In this document: positions 33,436 to 46,437 of the stretch, piece by piece
How the letters are laid out: every line of letters begins with the position of its first letter
Numbering within the stretch: the stretch's first letter is position 1
Source: Larix kaempferi
Taxonomy: Eukaryota > Streptophyta > Pinopsida > Pinales > Pinaceae
Direction: 5' to 3'
NCBI GenBank assembly: GCA_027924585.1
Contig: BSBM01000779.1
Location: 11,435,001-11,499,000, forward strand
DNA length: 64,000 nucleotides
Program-made: the position numbers and the translations under genes
The notes under the pieces: generated by a model
Database searches by the model: none
The model's input: the letters and a program-made list of their open reading frames with translations, nothing else
Told to the model about the DNA's origin: nothing

Positions 33436-35720
33436 ATGTATATTAACTAGTTCAAATCTTCCATGGAGTAGTTGGAAGCTTGTGGTTCGAAAACCATAGG
33501 ATGAAGATGTGATGACTCCTTGGTGTCTTGACAAATTCTTCCTGCATTGAAGTTTTGAACCACATGAATCCAATCTAAATATTGGGATATTACAATGAGA
33601 TATGCATACCCAAATATTTGAAAGAAGTCCAATTTATAATGGAAGGGAATTGTTTAAAATTCTCGCCATGGATCGCATCAAAAGAGGAGGGGAATTCCAA
33701 CTATGAATGTGAGTCTTACAATTATTTACCTTTCATAACTAATCCAAGATCCTATTGAACTATTGAACAATTATGGTTAAATCTCCTCCCATGAGAAAAA
33801 TGCCATCAAAAAATTGGGAGTTATTAATTGCTTTAACTCCCTTGACAATCAAAATTATTTGAAGAACACCGACTATTTTTTCTTGATCCAAAATTTGACT
33901 TAATGATTCAACCATAATGATATTAAGGAGATGCAAGAGAGGGAACCTTGGAGGAGTCCCATTTTCCTTGAGAAAAATAAGTAGGGATGTCCTTTACAAG
34001 AGGGGCAAGCCAAGGGTTTATGATACAAGCTCTAATCCAATAAATCGTGTTCTCAACAAAACCAAACTTGCATAAGATATCAAATATGAAGGAGTGTCAG
34101 AATCTATCCATTGTGTTATCCATATCTATTTTAATGATCGTTCCTTTCTTTGCTTCATTTTCTTGAGTGAATGACCTCTTGCACTGACATAATATTGTCA
34201 ATTATTTTCCTCTTTTGCATGAAACTCCCCTAATTTTCTAAGATTGAATTTAGAAGATTTTCTTTAATATGGTTAGGTAGGAATTTCACCATAATCTTAT
34301 AGGATGAGTTGTAGAGAGAGATTGGCTTGAACCTTGAGAAAAATGGGGGTTGAATCTATTTATGGATTAGAGCAATGAAGGATGAATTCTCACTTCCTCT
34401 AATTTTAGGCTTATATATTAACCAATTTATCATGTGGCATAGATCATACTTGATGATCAGCTCTAACAAGATAAAAAAATGAATAGAAAATTCATTAGGA
34501 CCAAGTTCCTTACTAGGTTCCAACCTCTAGATTACTTCAATAACCTTTGATCCATTGTTTCTTTTATGAGCTCAAAATTATCCTCCTTAGTGACTAGGAA
34601 GGGGACTCCTTGGAGCATTTCCTCTATAGAAATTGTGTTAAACTCTTCCTCATCTATGTATAGAGTTTACAATGATTGAAGGCTTCTTCTTTAATAACAT
34701 CAAATGCCATTAACCTCTTTTTATCCACTTGAACTATTTCATTGACATTATTCTTATGTAACGTTGTTTTTGGTTTCTTGTGGAATAAAGAGGTGTTCTT
34801 GTCCTCAAATTTGCAGCCACAAACTTTTGGACTTCAACCTATAGGATCTTCCTCCTTTTTATTTGCTTGATGGAACTTGCAGTTAGGTTCCATTCCTCTA
34901 GTATGTTATGTTGAGTGACTTCTTCCATTTCCATTTTAGCTTGCAGGAAGCTCAACTATGCTTGTATATATTTTTATTCCATCATAGTATGAGGCTTATA
35001 TATAAGCTTTTGTCCATTCCTTCAGCCCATGTTTGACTAGTTAAACCTTTGATTCCCACACAAAGCAATAGGATCCTTGAACCACTATGCTCAAAGCCTC
35101 ATTGATACTATCTATATATTTCAAATCCTCAAGGATCCAAAGAGGATTGAATTGGAATGGGATTGGTCCAACATATTCTTCTACACGAATACTGAAGAAA
35201 TATATTTATGATTAGAAAATCCAAATGCAACAATATGCGAAGATATTGAGATATTTTCCAGCAAGAAGTCACTTTGGATTAAGAATCAATATAGCCTCGA
35301 CACTATATGCCTTGACACTAATTAGAAATTGTACCATATGTATTTCCCTTTCCTAGGGACAATGTTCACTAGGTCCCATCCTGAAATCAAATCCTCCAAT
35401 ATTTCTCTAAATGGTTCTCTCACAATACTACCAACCCTCTTCCCCTTATTGGATAAAACCAAGTTAAAGAGCCAAAATTTCTCATCTCTATCAAATACTA
35501 CCAAAATAAGAGTTTCTCTGCATATTGCATCATGCCATAGACATTAAAAATTTGAATTTGTTTCCTTGTATATTTACGAACTAGAGCGACCGTATCCAAT
35601 GCTATGTCATTTGATGATGCAATGCCTTGAATAGGTTTGAGTCCCATAGCATACATAGTACTCCAAACACCTCTTCAGGTGGTTGCTACAATTCCTTGAT
35701 TTTCATTTGGAATAATTTTG
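33436..35720 (-). pseudogene. Older eroded LINE (endonuclease and RT fragments)
   Basis: Minus-strand fragments in element order. Endonuclease (35,322 to about 35,720): KYTRKQIQIFNVYG, then FNLVLSNKGKRVGSIV and LEDLISGWDLVNIVPRKGKY. RT: GTIIKIDMDNTMDRF (about 34,110-34,145), CKFGFVENTIYWIRACII, then PLLHLLNIIMVESLSQIL (about 33,900-33,955), a remnant of the catalytic block reading NNSQFFDGIFLMGG in place of the Asp-Asp motif, and WTSFKYLGMHISL (about 33,590-33,630). It is more decayed than the neighbouring LINE and of a different subfamily. The younger LINE's TSD abuts it at 33,435. No RNase H was found. Confidence 0.72.
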
Positions 35721-38700
35721 ATAAATCCATGTAAAGAAAAAACAATACCATAGAGAATTTAAAATACAACAATTAACAATGGCTCACACACACATTACAT
35801 ATAGATTTAACCTAGAAATGCAAAACAAAGAAAACCAATTTTTTGAGAGTGTCTCCACTCTCTATCTCATTGTATTTATTTTCTTTCTATAATACAATAT
35901 TATAGCACCAAAAATCCTAATCCATCAACCCATATTAGATTACAACCCCATTTCCAATTAGTTTAGGCCATAAAACCATGGGTCGAGAATGACTCAAAAC
36001 AAATCTAGAAACCTAAGTCTACAACATGTCTCCAACATTCGCCCACTTCTTGTATTATTTGAAACATGGGTTCAAAGGGGAAGAATTCATGAAATCAACT
36101 TCTAAGGGAAATGTTGTCCCTAAGGTCCGCATTGGACTGCTATAGGGAACAGCTAGGGAATTTGAGTTAAATTTAAAGTTTGGATTGGGTTTTAGGTTTC
36201 TTTTTAAAGGTCGAATATTTTATTAGTCTTGAAAGGATTTGAGAAGAGAACATAAAGATAACAATAATATAAAAAACATTTAGAGGCTTTACAAGTATCA
36301 ATATAGAGTACTCAACATTTGACTTACTGCCAGAATTTCAGCACATAAAACAAGATATACAGTCATACATTTGATGGGTCCCTATTTTTCCCATATTATA
36401 TTGAATTTCAAGCCTAATTATGTATGGGAACTAGACATTTTGACTAGGTTGGTGCATATCAATATTTCCTTTTGGTTCTTAATCTAACATTTTGAGGAGA
36501 TTATACTATGGAGGATTAATCAAAGTAATTTTGCATTAATTTTAGTTATTTTTAACCCTTTTATGAATTCAAAATCATACTTGGACTAATTACTTGGTTT
36601 ATACCTTGTTGCATTGGGCAGATATGAAATTTCACAATCCGACACTCAATATGGCACCTGTTCTGGCACCTCTGTGAAAGAGGAATTGCTGCTTAACATA
36701 TAGGTGGGCCTCCATTGCCAAATCCACAACATGGGTTTTTAAGGTTGATGTCTCCAGATGGTGTGGTGTTCGTGACAACTTACCAGGTTGCTGAAAATCA
36801 TCCCTAAATATCAATCAAAGCAGCCAGTTACGTGTTAAAGATAGCCCAGGAATCTAGCAGATTGTTGAAGTATGTAGTTACGGGAAGGATCAACAAAATA
36901 TTTGGTGTAATGATTTTGGCATCTGATTAAACCTCCAATCTAATTAATTTCATCATTTCTTGGAAGGGCATTGCAAAGGTATTTCAATTGTTTCTAATAT
37001 TGGAATTTTGTATTGATTAGTTGGGAGGTCGAGTCATAGATTCGATGTGTCTCCTCGGCCTTTTGTAAATTCTATAAAATTAAGAGAATGGTATTGTTTT
37101 TGGTAGGAGGGAGAAGAGTCTTAGAATCATATCAACACTTTGTAAACTCAATCTCTTTCACTAAGAATTGAATTCTCGGAAATACATTCTATGTACAGGT
37201 TGTGAAATCCCCAAGGATTGGACATCCCCGTGGATCGAATGTGTGTTTTATTCTGCAAATTTTATCTCAAATTTTGTACAGGTATTTATTTTGATTGTTA
37301 ATTTGTATAATAGAATCAATTTCTGTGAGTGGTTTGGAAAACACGTTTTTGAATTTTTGTGTGTAAAATTCATACCCACTGTCAATTTTGTACTCAATTT
37401 CAATTTAAAAATCAATTCCAGAAGTTGTATTAATCTATTGTCTATGAATCGAAGTTTTGGTTGTCAAATGATTTCCAAAATCATTTGTTGTGCATGGGAA
37501 TTGTAAGATTATATAAAAACGTTTTTGGAATTTCAATTTGCATAAGCCGTGGTTTCTTGTGAATTTGTGTACTCATGCTCTATTTCTACAAATAACAATG
37601 TATCTCTTCCAATTCTTAGATTGATATTCCTTTTAATTTTCCATTGTTGGTATGGTTTAGGTTCTTCCTTTTTACTTTGCATAAGTGGTTCCTCCTTTCA
37701 AGATTGATTTTCTATGCAATTTTTGGAAGATTTGACTAAACGTAGCATATTTCATTATAGGATTTCTTCCATTGATTTTTTGTAGCGATTGTCTTCCTTT
37801 GAAATTTGTTTTGTTTTGATAGAATCTTTTGGTAGTTGTTAATAGAATATTTTAGTTTGAAAATTGAATCTATTGTAGACTCCATTAGATTTCCAGATTT
37901 TGAATAGATAGGATTAGAACTCTGTCTTTGACATACTTTTGTGTTGTAGTATTTATGTGTTTTTGAGTGTGAATTTAGGTACTTAGTTTGAGTTTATTCC
38001 AGCTTGTTTCTTTTTGAAGTCAGAGGTTCATTTGCACATCCATCCATAGTCTAGCGTAGAGTTTATAGCCATATTTTGCATTTTTGTTCTTTGTACATTT
38101 ATGTTTTTGAACAAATTTAGATTGCACACAGTTATTCATCTAGAAACAAATTTAAGTACTACACTTAGATTTCATTTGTGCATAAAATTTAGAATAAAAC
38201 CAACTCTAGAGCTTAGCTTGTAAGGAATGTAGTTATAGAACATTTTTCTCATGTAGCAAGCCTTCATCAATGATAAACCATTGGGTCAATATAAACACCT
38301 TTATTTCAGATCTTAAACTTAATTAACATCTTTCAACTCAATGAACCTCTCTCATAGGCATACTACATAACTTTAATCTATAGATCTATACTCTCTAGAT
38401 TAGACAATAGAGGGTAGTTTTCTTGTATGTAATCTAGTTTAAGGATAATTAATAGAGATTTTCTCTAGTAAGCATTAGATTAGTCAGATTAGACTAATCT
38501 AGGTTAGCCTTCACCCTGCATATACAATTTGGGCACCTCAAAGCCTATGAGCCCCGGGTTGACAATTTAGTGTTGAATTAGTTATCATATAATTTTACCA
38601 ACAACATTCGTAATCTCCATTTCATAACAACGTTACAATCTGAAGGGGTGAAAGAAACATAACACTTTCGATTAAATGAACAATCAATCTTAAAATCATT

Positions 38701-39229
38701 TAGACTGAAAATGGACAATTATGCAGCGCATAATAATCTTCACTTTCAACAGAAAATTAGCATTAAAGTCAACAAGGGGCACAATGTATTCATTTGTACG
38801 TGATATTTGAATATTATATCTCTATTACTGTATGTAAAAATTACAGTTTCTCCTAGCTCTGGACCTGCTAATCTAAAAAATCCAACCCTTTTTTCCTTCC
38901 AGTATTTCTACATGTACTTTTCCTTGATTCTTTTCTTTAGGGTTTCGAAACTACCTTCTTAACTAATAACTAAATTTCAAAATCAAAACTAATAGGTTTG
39001 AAACCATATGAGTCTCGAGTTTTTACTTTAGGAATATTTAAAATGCTTGATAATAATCCTTAACACAACTTAACTATGTTTAACAAGTCTCTTTTAACCA
39101 AAATACAAAATAAACTTAGATAAACTCAAGACATAATACAAATGACTATGTATACTTCACAACAAAAACAAAATTGGTCTTCGATCGGTTGGATACTGCA
39201 TCTTGGTTCTGGTAGCATCGAGGGTATAC
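35721..39229. other. AT-rich intergenic sequence, no gene recognised
   Basis: Includes a motif near 36,130-36,167 (ATTGGACTGCTATAGGGAAC) that recurs in altered form at 60,595. There is also a run of domain-less open codons at 37,168-37,506. Otherwise nothing could be supported. Confidence 0.4.
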
Positions 39230-39543
39230 TCATTTTGTTTCATCTCCTTGATTATGAGGAGGATCAACTCTTTGACTCTGCAATGTATCTTGAAGAATGT
39301 GGGTGCCCAATTTAGTCAAAATACCTAATTTGTCATTGTTATCATGTTGCTTCTTCCTTTCAAGTAAGCATTCTTTTTTCCAATATTTTTTCTTCCTAAG
39401 AAGCTTCTCATTATTCTTCTTTAACCCCAGATAGAATTTACATAAATTGTTGTATCTCATGAGTAGCTTATTCCTTTGTTTATTGGTCTCATTCAACCTG
39501 TCTTGTACCTGTTTATTTTCCTGTTGTAATTCTTTAATCAAGC

Positions 39544-39586
<43 letters not shown>

Positions 39587-41114
39587 TTAGTTTTTTCTCG
39601 AGTATTTGATTAGCTTGAAGTCCTGTATTTTCAGGTTGTGGCACATCTATTGGTTTTTCTATGTGGGAAGTCGAAACTTTCGTCTTTTTTTTGGGAATAT
39701 TATCAAATTATTCATATTGAATACTCTGTTCTTCTTCAAAGGTCAGGGGTATACTGGGACAAATCAAAGGTGAACAGGGGACTTTATTGATGGTTTTCTC
39801 CAAATTAGTTAACATTTCAGCCACCTTCTTCTCTACTTCCATGGATGAATCTGATTCTTCATTAATGTTTTGCTAAGCTTCTTTGGGTTCCTGAAGTTGC
39901 TTGTTTACTCTTGAATCCACAAATTTATTCTTTTTAATATGACCTAAATCCATCACTCCTTTTCCTTTGTTAATTCTGGAACTGGCCCTTGTCTGCGTAG
40001 GTTTCAAATTCGAAGCTTTAACTCTTGGCCTTTTGGGTCTCTCTGGTTCTTGATCTGGAAGACTGTCTAAATATATGACCTTATTCTCTTTTAGAGAGGG
40101 GTCAAAGATAGCTCATGAATTAAGACTTAATTTGTTCTTATCTCTGGTATGTGGTACCCTGAGTTAATAAGGCTTTGGGGCTTCAGGTTTTCTCTTCCGA
40201 TTTTTAATTTTTCCCTCATCATCTGAAGGATCATCAGAATGCTTTGTATTCTACGACTGAATATTCTCAGGTTTTGGCAGTGGCTTCACAACCCTCCTCA
40301 TTCTTGATTTCATCTTTCCTTCTTCTTTTTCAAAACTCTGTTCCACACCCATTTCAACACCTTTACACTCTCCGCAGATTTACAAACTTGTGAAAAAATT
40401 GTTAGTATATTTTGGTAGAGACTTATCCCCTAGGGATCCAAATTCAGAATGTAACCAAAAATTATCCCAATTCCTATTAAATTTGTTCATCTCTTGAATT
40501 ATTAATAGTTTAATAAAACCCTGATGAAAGATGTTATGCTGGCTTTTGGGAAAATTACTAACCCTAGCTACCATTTTTGAAAGACTCTTTAAGAAATAAA
40601 AGGGAAGATTCATCCTTGAAATGTCATCCAAATGTATCAGAAAGTGCATGTGATAAATATGGATAGTTGCATACCTTCCTTCCCCTGTGATATATCTTTG
40701 CACCATTTTCAACAGGTCATTGTATTCTTGCTTTAGCCAAGCTCTTGGAACCCCTTTGCACCAATCTGGATTTTTATATTTGTGCAGGAGAAAGCGATCA
40801 CACTATGCAATATCGACAGCCTGAATCTTGAACCACTATTCACCATCTTGTGGAAGTTCTGTTGTTATGGCAACATAATTTTACGAAACAAGAAACGTCA
40901 CATATCCCATTGTGATAGTATTTCCATCAAATCCTTCTGTAAACGCTCTGGATACCTTTGTGTGTTGGCCCTGTAGTTTTTCGCAGTAGAAAAACCAACC
41001 AACCCTTTTGAATGTTACGCCAAATTCCGGGTAAGCCTCAAGAATTTCGGCCCCTATGGGATCATACCTAACAACGTGACCACTTCTATGTGCATACATA
41101 GTAGCTTTGTTCAA
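39230..41114 (-). pseudogene. Long decayed reading frame of unknown family with C-terminal coiled coil
   Basis: Minus-strand frame from about 41,114 to 39,600 with only about seven stops in 1.5 kb. Part 1 (40,881-41,114): EILEAYPEFGVTFKRVGWFF and FTEGFDGNTITMGYVTFLV. Part 2 (40,380-40,712): KMVQRYITGEGRYATIHIYH and KSLSKMVARVSNFPKSQHNI. Part 3: a basic, charged linker (RMRRVVKPLPKPENIQS, SLPDQEPERPKRPRVKAS, SSRINKGKGVMDLGHIKKNK). A (TA)n repeat then shifts the frame into a 103-codon lysine/glutamine-rich segment (LIKELQQENKQVQDRLNETN) with heptad-like spacing, i.e. a coiled coil. I do not recognise the family. A DNA-binding or extra ORF of a large LTR retrotransposon is one possibility, a degraded host gene another. 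No RT, transposase or zinc finger is visible. Confidence 0.5.
39546..39584. repeat. (TA)n microsatellite inside the decayed frame
   Basis: About 19 TA units. In the minus strand it would encode alternating Ile-Tyr, and it joins two coding segments in different frames, so it expanded after the frame arose. Confidence 0.9.
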
Positions 41115-43027
41115 TTACTGTGGAGACTTAGGTTAAACTTATGTATAGGGTGTTTCAATCTTACAGAGCAACTAACAATATTTCAAATCAATCCGTTAGT
41201 AATTTTTCAAATGGATCACATTGAAAACTATAAAAATTATGAGAAGAACAACTTGAATGGATTCATTAAACCCCGAGGACTCTGTATAGACCTGGATCTA
41301 TGATTTACCATTTGATTTCATTTAGTACGATCATGAGCTTCCAAAGAATGACATGACATGAGAGGTTGTTTTAATAATTGCCTCGGGAACCTGTGTCAGT
41401 TCTGCAGCGCTAGTGGACAATTTAGTAGCGGCCCCGATTTGGTAGCACAACCTTTGGCAGTTTTGTAGCACAACTAAACTTGTAACCTTATCTTACGATC
41501 ATGCTCAACTCAACCAAATTTAAGCTATTTGATCAAGAGTTACACCTGCAAAAAATTAAAATGCCACAAAATAAACAATGTGTGCCACCTCATTACCTTA
41601 CAGACTAATAATTAGTAATTGAAAATAAAGAGCATGAGCAACACAACATCATAAGACAAAATGGCAAAAGATTGCTTTTGGGTAAATCAAACACGGGAAT
41701 AGTTTTGAAGGAAAGAGAGTTACATTTGAAAGTTTTAGGGTCAAAACGTAGACAATATGGAGTGCAAACCTAGGTACTAACACCGACTTCTACAGGGCAT
41801 AGTATTTCCCTGCAAAGTGCTTCGAACTCGTATATCAGTGCATGCTCCATGCTGATAACTGTATTCTAGTAGTTTAAAATGCTTTAAGACAACAAAACCT
41901 GCAACTATGTACCAATTCCTCCATTGGGTGTTGGAGTCTTATTGAATGATTATCTAACTACTGGTATTTACAATGATTATAGGTTTTTATTGCAACCTAT
42001 GGACCCACCTACGTGCTATTAAGTTGATATTTCCTAACAATTATTAGTTGTTGAATGCAAATTATTTTAATAACTGTTTACTCAATTGGCATGCATGTTG
42101 TAGAAAGTAAGGTTTGAATGTTATGATTAATAGTAGAAGCATGCAAACCTATTTACTTAAGCTTGATATGATTAATTGCATGCATGATCGTTGTGCTTGT
42201 GTATAGTAGATGATCAAAAGAGACATGTGATAAATCATCAAGGCACGTAAGAACTAAAGAAAGTATGATAGTGAAGTCTATGACATATAATTTGAAACTA
42301 GCCAAAAGTGATCTTATGGTAATAGTTATGCATTTTACTTAATTTCTTAAATGCCATGAAGAAAATTACCCAAACTCAACATGCCTAAAGGAATGCATGG
42401 TGGCATGAAATGTGAAAAATAGGAATGTATTGATTAGTTATTATAATACTAAAAATGGATGATGCAATATATGATCCGTAATGAGTTTAGTTATAAGAGA
42501 AATTTTATGGTTATTAAAGGTTAGTTACCTTCTTAAGCATCATAAGGATTGTAATATGATTTTGGTACTCACTAGAAAGGAAAGACTTCAAAAAGATAAA
42601 ACATATTTTGTTTTCTTGTTATTTTCATGTTGCAAAGAATATGATCATGAAGAATGATGGAAAGAAAATAAGTGGTAAGATGTAGTTGCTTTTATTGGTT
42701 AATATATTGAGTAAAGAATGTGAGATACTAACATGTTGATCTCTCTAAACGTGTTGAACCGATGATTTAAGACAACGAAGATACATGTACGCATTATTGA
42801 TTTTAAAATGCTATTTTCTAAAGATGCATGCATGTGCCACAACCCTTAAGAAATAAGAAATACATACATTTACAAGACTAGCGGGATGCAATTGTAAGGC
42901 ACATAGACATGCATAGACAAATATATGTTTGTAACATTTCCATGCATGAATGAGCCATAGCTCTTAAAGTATTAAGAACGCATACACATGGAAGTAAATG
43001 AATTATGGCGTAGTAACATGTGACTGT
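41115..43027. other. AT-rich intergenic sequence
   Basis: No gene or clear repeat is seen up to the gypsy insertion site. Confidence 0.4.
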
Positions 43028-43032
43028 GATGT

Positions 43033-43967
43033 TGTTGGTAGGCATTTTGATAAGGAAGAATCGCAGCATCACTGATGTTGCGATACGTCAGACGAAGTCA
43101 CGGAAGGAAGAAGGCTCGAGTATTTTATGTATTTTTTTAGTCATTTGTACCATAGTAGGCGGGTTTTAGGTCAACTGTACAGTGGAATACGGGTTTTGGG
43201 TCATTGGATGACATATTATGTAATGTTGAGTCAGCTATACCACAGAATGTGGGTTTTTGGTTGTTTTTGGATAAGTCAGTTAGATATTGGGTCATTTGTC
43301 CACAGTGTCAGTTAGGAAGTCAGTAGTAAGTGGAAAAGAGTTGTAAGGCGGAAGCCTATATATAGATAAGAATTGTAAGTGTTAAACACATAATAGAATA
43401 CAATAGAATTCGGAGAATATAGAGAGCATAGAGATATAGCTGACGGGAGAAGAATGAGAAGCTTTGATGTTGTATGATTCTTGGGTATGTTTTGATGTCA
43501 AGAGTCATTGCGGAGATCTAGTTTTTGCAGAGGCATTGTATCTAGGTTGACAATGATAATATGATGAAGCTATTCTAGTGCAATCCCTGTGTTTGATTTG
43601 TTCAGTATTGATAATGTGATATTGCGCTATACGAATAATGTCATGCTTCTTTGATGCGATACTTGATTTACAATTACTGTTGTTGCAATGATGAATGTTT
43701 GGGATGAATATTGCTTTACTACTATGTTTAATGCTTAAAGATATCTGTCGCTGTGTTACAATAAGTTTAAGTATCATAACTGTAACCATCCTCCTTCCTT
43801 CGGAGGAAACATGGTTTCGTCTGCTCTTCCTGGACGCCTCGGGTGAGACCTCATCTGCTCTGCAGGTGTTGCTAGGCGGGATAAACCCTATCTGGGCCGG
43901 TGCTCAGGAAGAATACGGTATGTGTCTACAGTGAGTGGGACCCCTGTCGACTGGAGTCGCATTAACA
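43033..43967 (+). repeat. 5' LTR of gypsy element, 935 bp
   Basis: Starts TGTTGGTAGGC and ends CGCATTAACA. A TATA-like TATATATAGATAAG lies near 43,356-43,370 (partner copy TATATATATGTAAG), with AATAGAATAC downstream. Compared by eye with the 3' LTR there are roughly 70 differences, about 7-8%, most of them transitions, and no net length change. Confidence 0.95.
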
Positions 43968-43969
43968 AA

Positions 43970-43987
43970 TGGTTCCGTTGCCGAGAC
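43970..43987 (+). other. Primer-binding site, tRNA-Asp-like
   Basis: TGGTTCCGTTGCCGAGAC starts 2 bp after the LTR end. Plant tRNA-Asp(GUC) 3' ends would pair with a TGGCGCCGTTGCCGGGGA-type site, and this copy matches it at most positions. The use of tRNA-Asp is known in some Tat/Athila-type elements. Confidence 0.7.
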
Positions 43988-44010
43988 CGTGTATGGAGTG
44001 AAAGGAGGAC

Positions 44011-45528
44011 ATGTTGTGGCACCTGAAGAAACCGGAGATCCAAGAATGGTTTGATCAGAAGTTGCGGGAATTCGCTGAAGAGGAAAGCAGGAATACTCGA
44101 TTGACAATAGATAAGTGGGTGGGTAGATACATTCACAACGGTTCACACGAATGGTTCTTCTGTGAATTTTTGGTCCTATTGTTCGAATGGTTGGCAAAAT
44201 TGAATTTCCAAAAGAGGAACTTCCAAGGTGGTGAACCGACAACCTGGACCCCTGAATTGATTCAAGAACTGCAGGAAGTTGATAATAAAGCATCGCGGGC
44301 TGTCGAAGTGTGGTTCGATAGCATCCTAGAAGGCTATATCACAGAGTTCGCGGTTGATACTCAGAAGTCCTATAGTGAAGCCGAAAGATATTTTTCTACG
44401 AACCTTGGGGCAGGTTTTTACTGTCGCTTCAACTATCGATCAAGATGCTTATTTGCGAAAAGGGTATATTGAAGATGCATCTTGATCAGTAGACAGCCTG
44501 GTGGGCGGAGGCCGTGGGTACCGCGACTGTTGGGGGGAGGTACATGGAATGGTAAGGGGTAGATGGGTGTAGTTCATGATGAGATTGTGAGTGAAGCCGA
44601 GGAAGAAAGTGGTCTTACGAGGGGAGGAGCGAGGTTCCGATAGGAAAAGAGGCAGAGGATGAGAGAAGGTCCTGCTGCGGTCGAACCGCAAGACCGTGAA
44701 GGAAGGCCACACGAGACGAAGTGAACTCACAGTCCTGACAAGGACAACCAGGCTACGCCCAGGATAGAGGCAGGACCAAACCCTGGCACCAACGTACCCA
44801 CACCTCCGCTCACTATCTCTCAGATAGCAAGAAATACCAATTCGACACCGCCAAGTTCGTTAATTCCACAGAAGTTAATTGGTAGTAGTACAACGAAAGG
44901 AGGAAGGAAGCCCAGAATGGTGGGCGATGATGCTAAGTTACCGTTGTTCCACGGGAGTGCGACAGACAACCCATAACAATATTGGTTTTTGTGTGAAGCG
45001 GTCTATACCATAAAATAGATCACTGATGCTGCTGCTAAGAAAGGACAGTTAGCGACGAATCTGCGAGGTCGTGCATTAGATTGGTTTATGAAGTTCATTC
45101 TAGTCCCTATAGGAGCCCTAGAGAATTCACTGGATGAGATTTGGGATGGGATGATTACCGAATTTAGAAGGCCCAAGTTTGAGGCTCAATACATTACAGA
45201 ATTGAAGGAAATTAAGCAGTATCCCAATGAGACGGTATGGGATTTCGACCAACGATTCAAGATGCTGATGGAAAAGGTTAGTTTCGATATGAGCGCCGTC
45301 CAACATAAAGAGTGGTTCATTGCAGCACTTCTACCACACATTCGGCTTCCGTTGATGCAACAAAACATCTCGACGCCCAGTGAAGCTATAGAGATTGCAA
45401 TGCGATTAGAGGCATCACCGATTGGAGATAATGTAGTTGGGATGTCACAGATACAGACACAACTCACTAACCTGACTATTTAGCTGCAAGATTTGAAGAA
45501 AAAAAAGGAACAGCGCGATGAAGTATGG
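44011..45528 (+). pseudogene. Gypsy gag, N-terminal and capsid region
   Basis: ATG 44,011 opens 153 codons rich in Trp and Glu (KKPEIQEWFDQKLREF, DNKASRAVEVWFDSIL). A charged/proline linker with four stops follows (44,470-44,976). Then comes the capsid-like block around 45,067-45,483: LRGRALDWFMKF, then FRRPKFEAQYITELKEIKQY-type residues and DFDQRFKMLMEKV, typical of retrotransposon gag. Stops in this stretch are 44,470 TGA, 44,560 TAG, 44,641 TAG, 44,722 TGA, 44,974 TAA, 45,016 TAG and 45,481 TAG. No frameshift occurs. It would form the virus-like particle in an active copy. Confidence 0.85.
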
Positions 45529-46245
45529 TGTACACGATGCTGAGGAGAAGGGCATACGAAGGACAATTGCCTGGATTTCCGCAATTATTTGGTGTCAGGT
45601 GCGCCAAACCCGTTGAATGGTGGCAGCATGCCATGGTGTCGCGTCTGCCAGTTGTATGGGAATAGTCATGACAATTGCCCTTATATGAAGAAAATGGTCA
45701 CAACCCCGAGAAATCTTTATTGCACATTTTGCAAGTCGGTGGGTCACGATGAAAAAGATTGCCATGCATATGGGTTGCTACAAGAAAGAATGTATGATGC
45801 ATTCTACGTCAAGGACGATCAGCGTGCCGTACAACAATCACAACCGCGGCTGCAGGTAGCTTAGCCGCTACCTCAACCACAGATGCAGTTTGTATCGCAG
45901 CAACAGCAACCACCGCAGTTCATGTCGCAATATGCTCCGATGCAGATGGCTCCACAACAACCACAATATGTATAGCAACCGCAATATGCACCACAAGGGC
46001 AAGGGATGAAACCGACATTAATGTAGCAATAGTTTAACCAACCACAGTACCAGCAGTAGGGAGGATTCCGGGGAGGATACTGGAGAGGATGTGGTGGAGG
46101 ATTTGGTCATGGAGGAGGATGAGGTGGTTGCGGACCTGTTCATTGTTATCACTGTGCAGTATGGGGACACTATCAGCGAGACTGCCCACTGCTATAGAAC
46201 CAGTGTACGTTCTGTTTTGTTAACGATCATATAGTTGGGAATTGT
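45529..46245 (+). pseudogene. Gag nucleocapsid with two clusters of CCHC knuckles and Q/P- and G-rich linker
   Basis: Same frame as gag. The first cluster has CTRC.GEGHTKDNC (45,529-45,570, with a TGA in place of the usual aromatic codon), a non-canonical CRVCQLYGNSHDNC (45,637-45,678), and CTFCKSVGHDEKDC (45,721-45,762). A glutamine/proline-rich linker (about 45,860-46,060) and a glycine-rich stretch (46,058-46,140) follow. The second cluster has CYHCAVWGHYQRDC (46,144-46,185) and CTFCFVNDHIVGNC (46,204-46,245). At least six TAG codons interrupt the linker, most where glutamine is expected. Five knuckles is more than the one or two usual in gypsy gag. Confidence 0.85.
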
Positions 46246-46437
46246 CCATAGTTGATTGCATGATGGCAGGCAGGGAACACTCCCCAGTTGCAGACACAGC
46301 CCCAGGCACAGCAGCCCGCTCAGAACCAAGTACATCAACCAGTGCAGAACCAGAATCCACGGTTGAATCAGAACCTAAATCAAAATATAAATCAATCGAG
46401 GAATGTACCACCGAATCAGTAGCAAGGTGCAAACATC

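Noticed and set aside
37168-37506. 112-codon plus-strand open frame
   Set aside because: Composition is that of AT-rich chance translation (Ile, Phe, Asn, Cys); no motif or supporting context.
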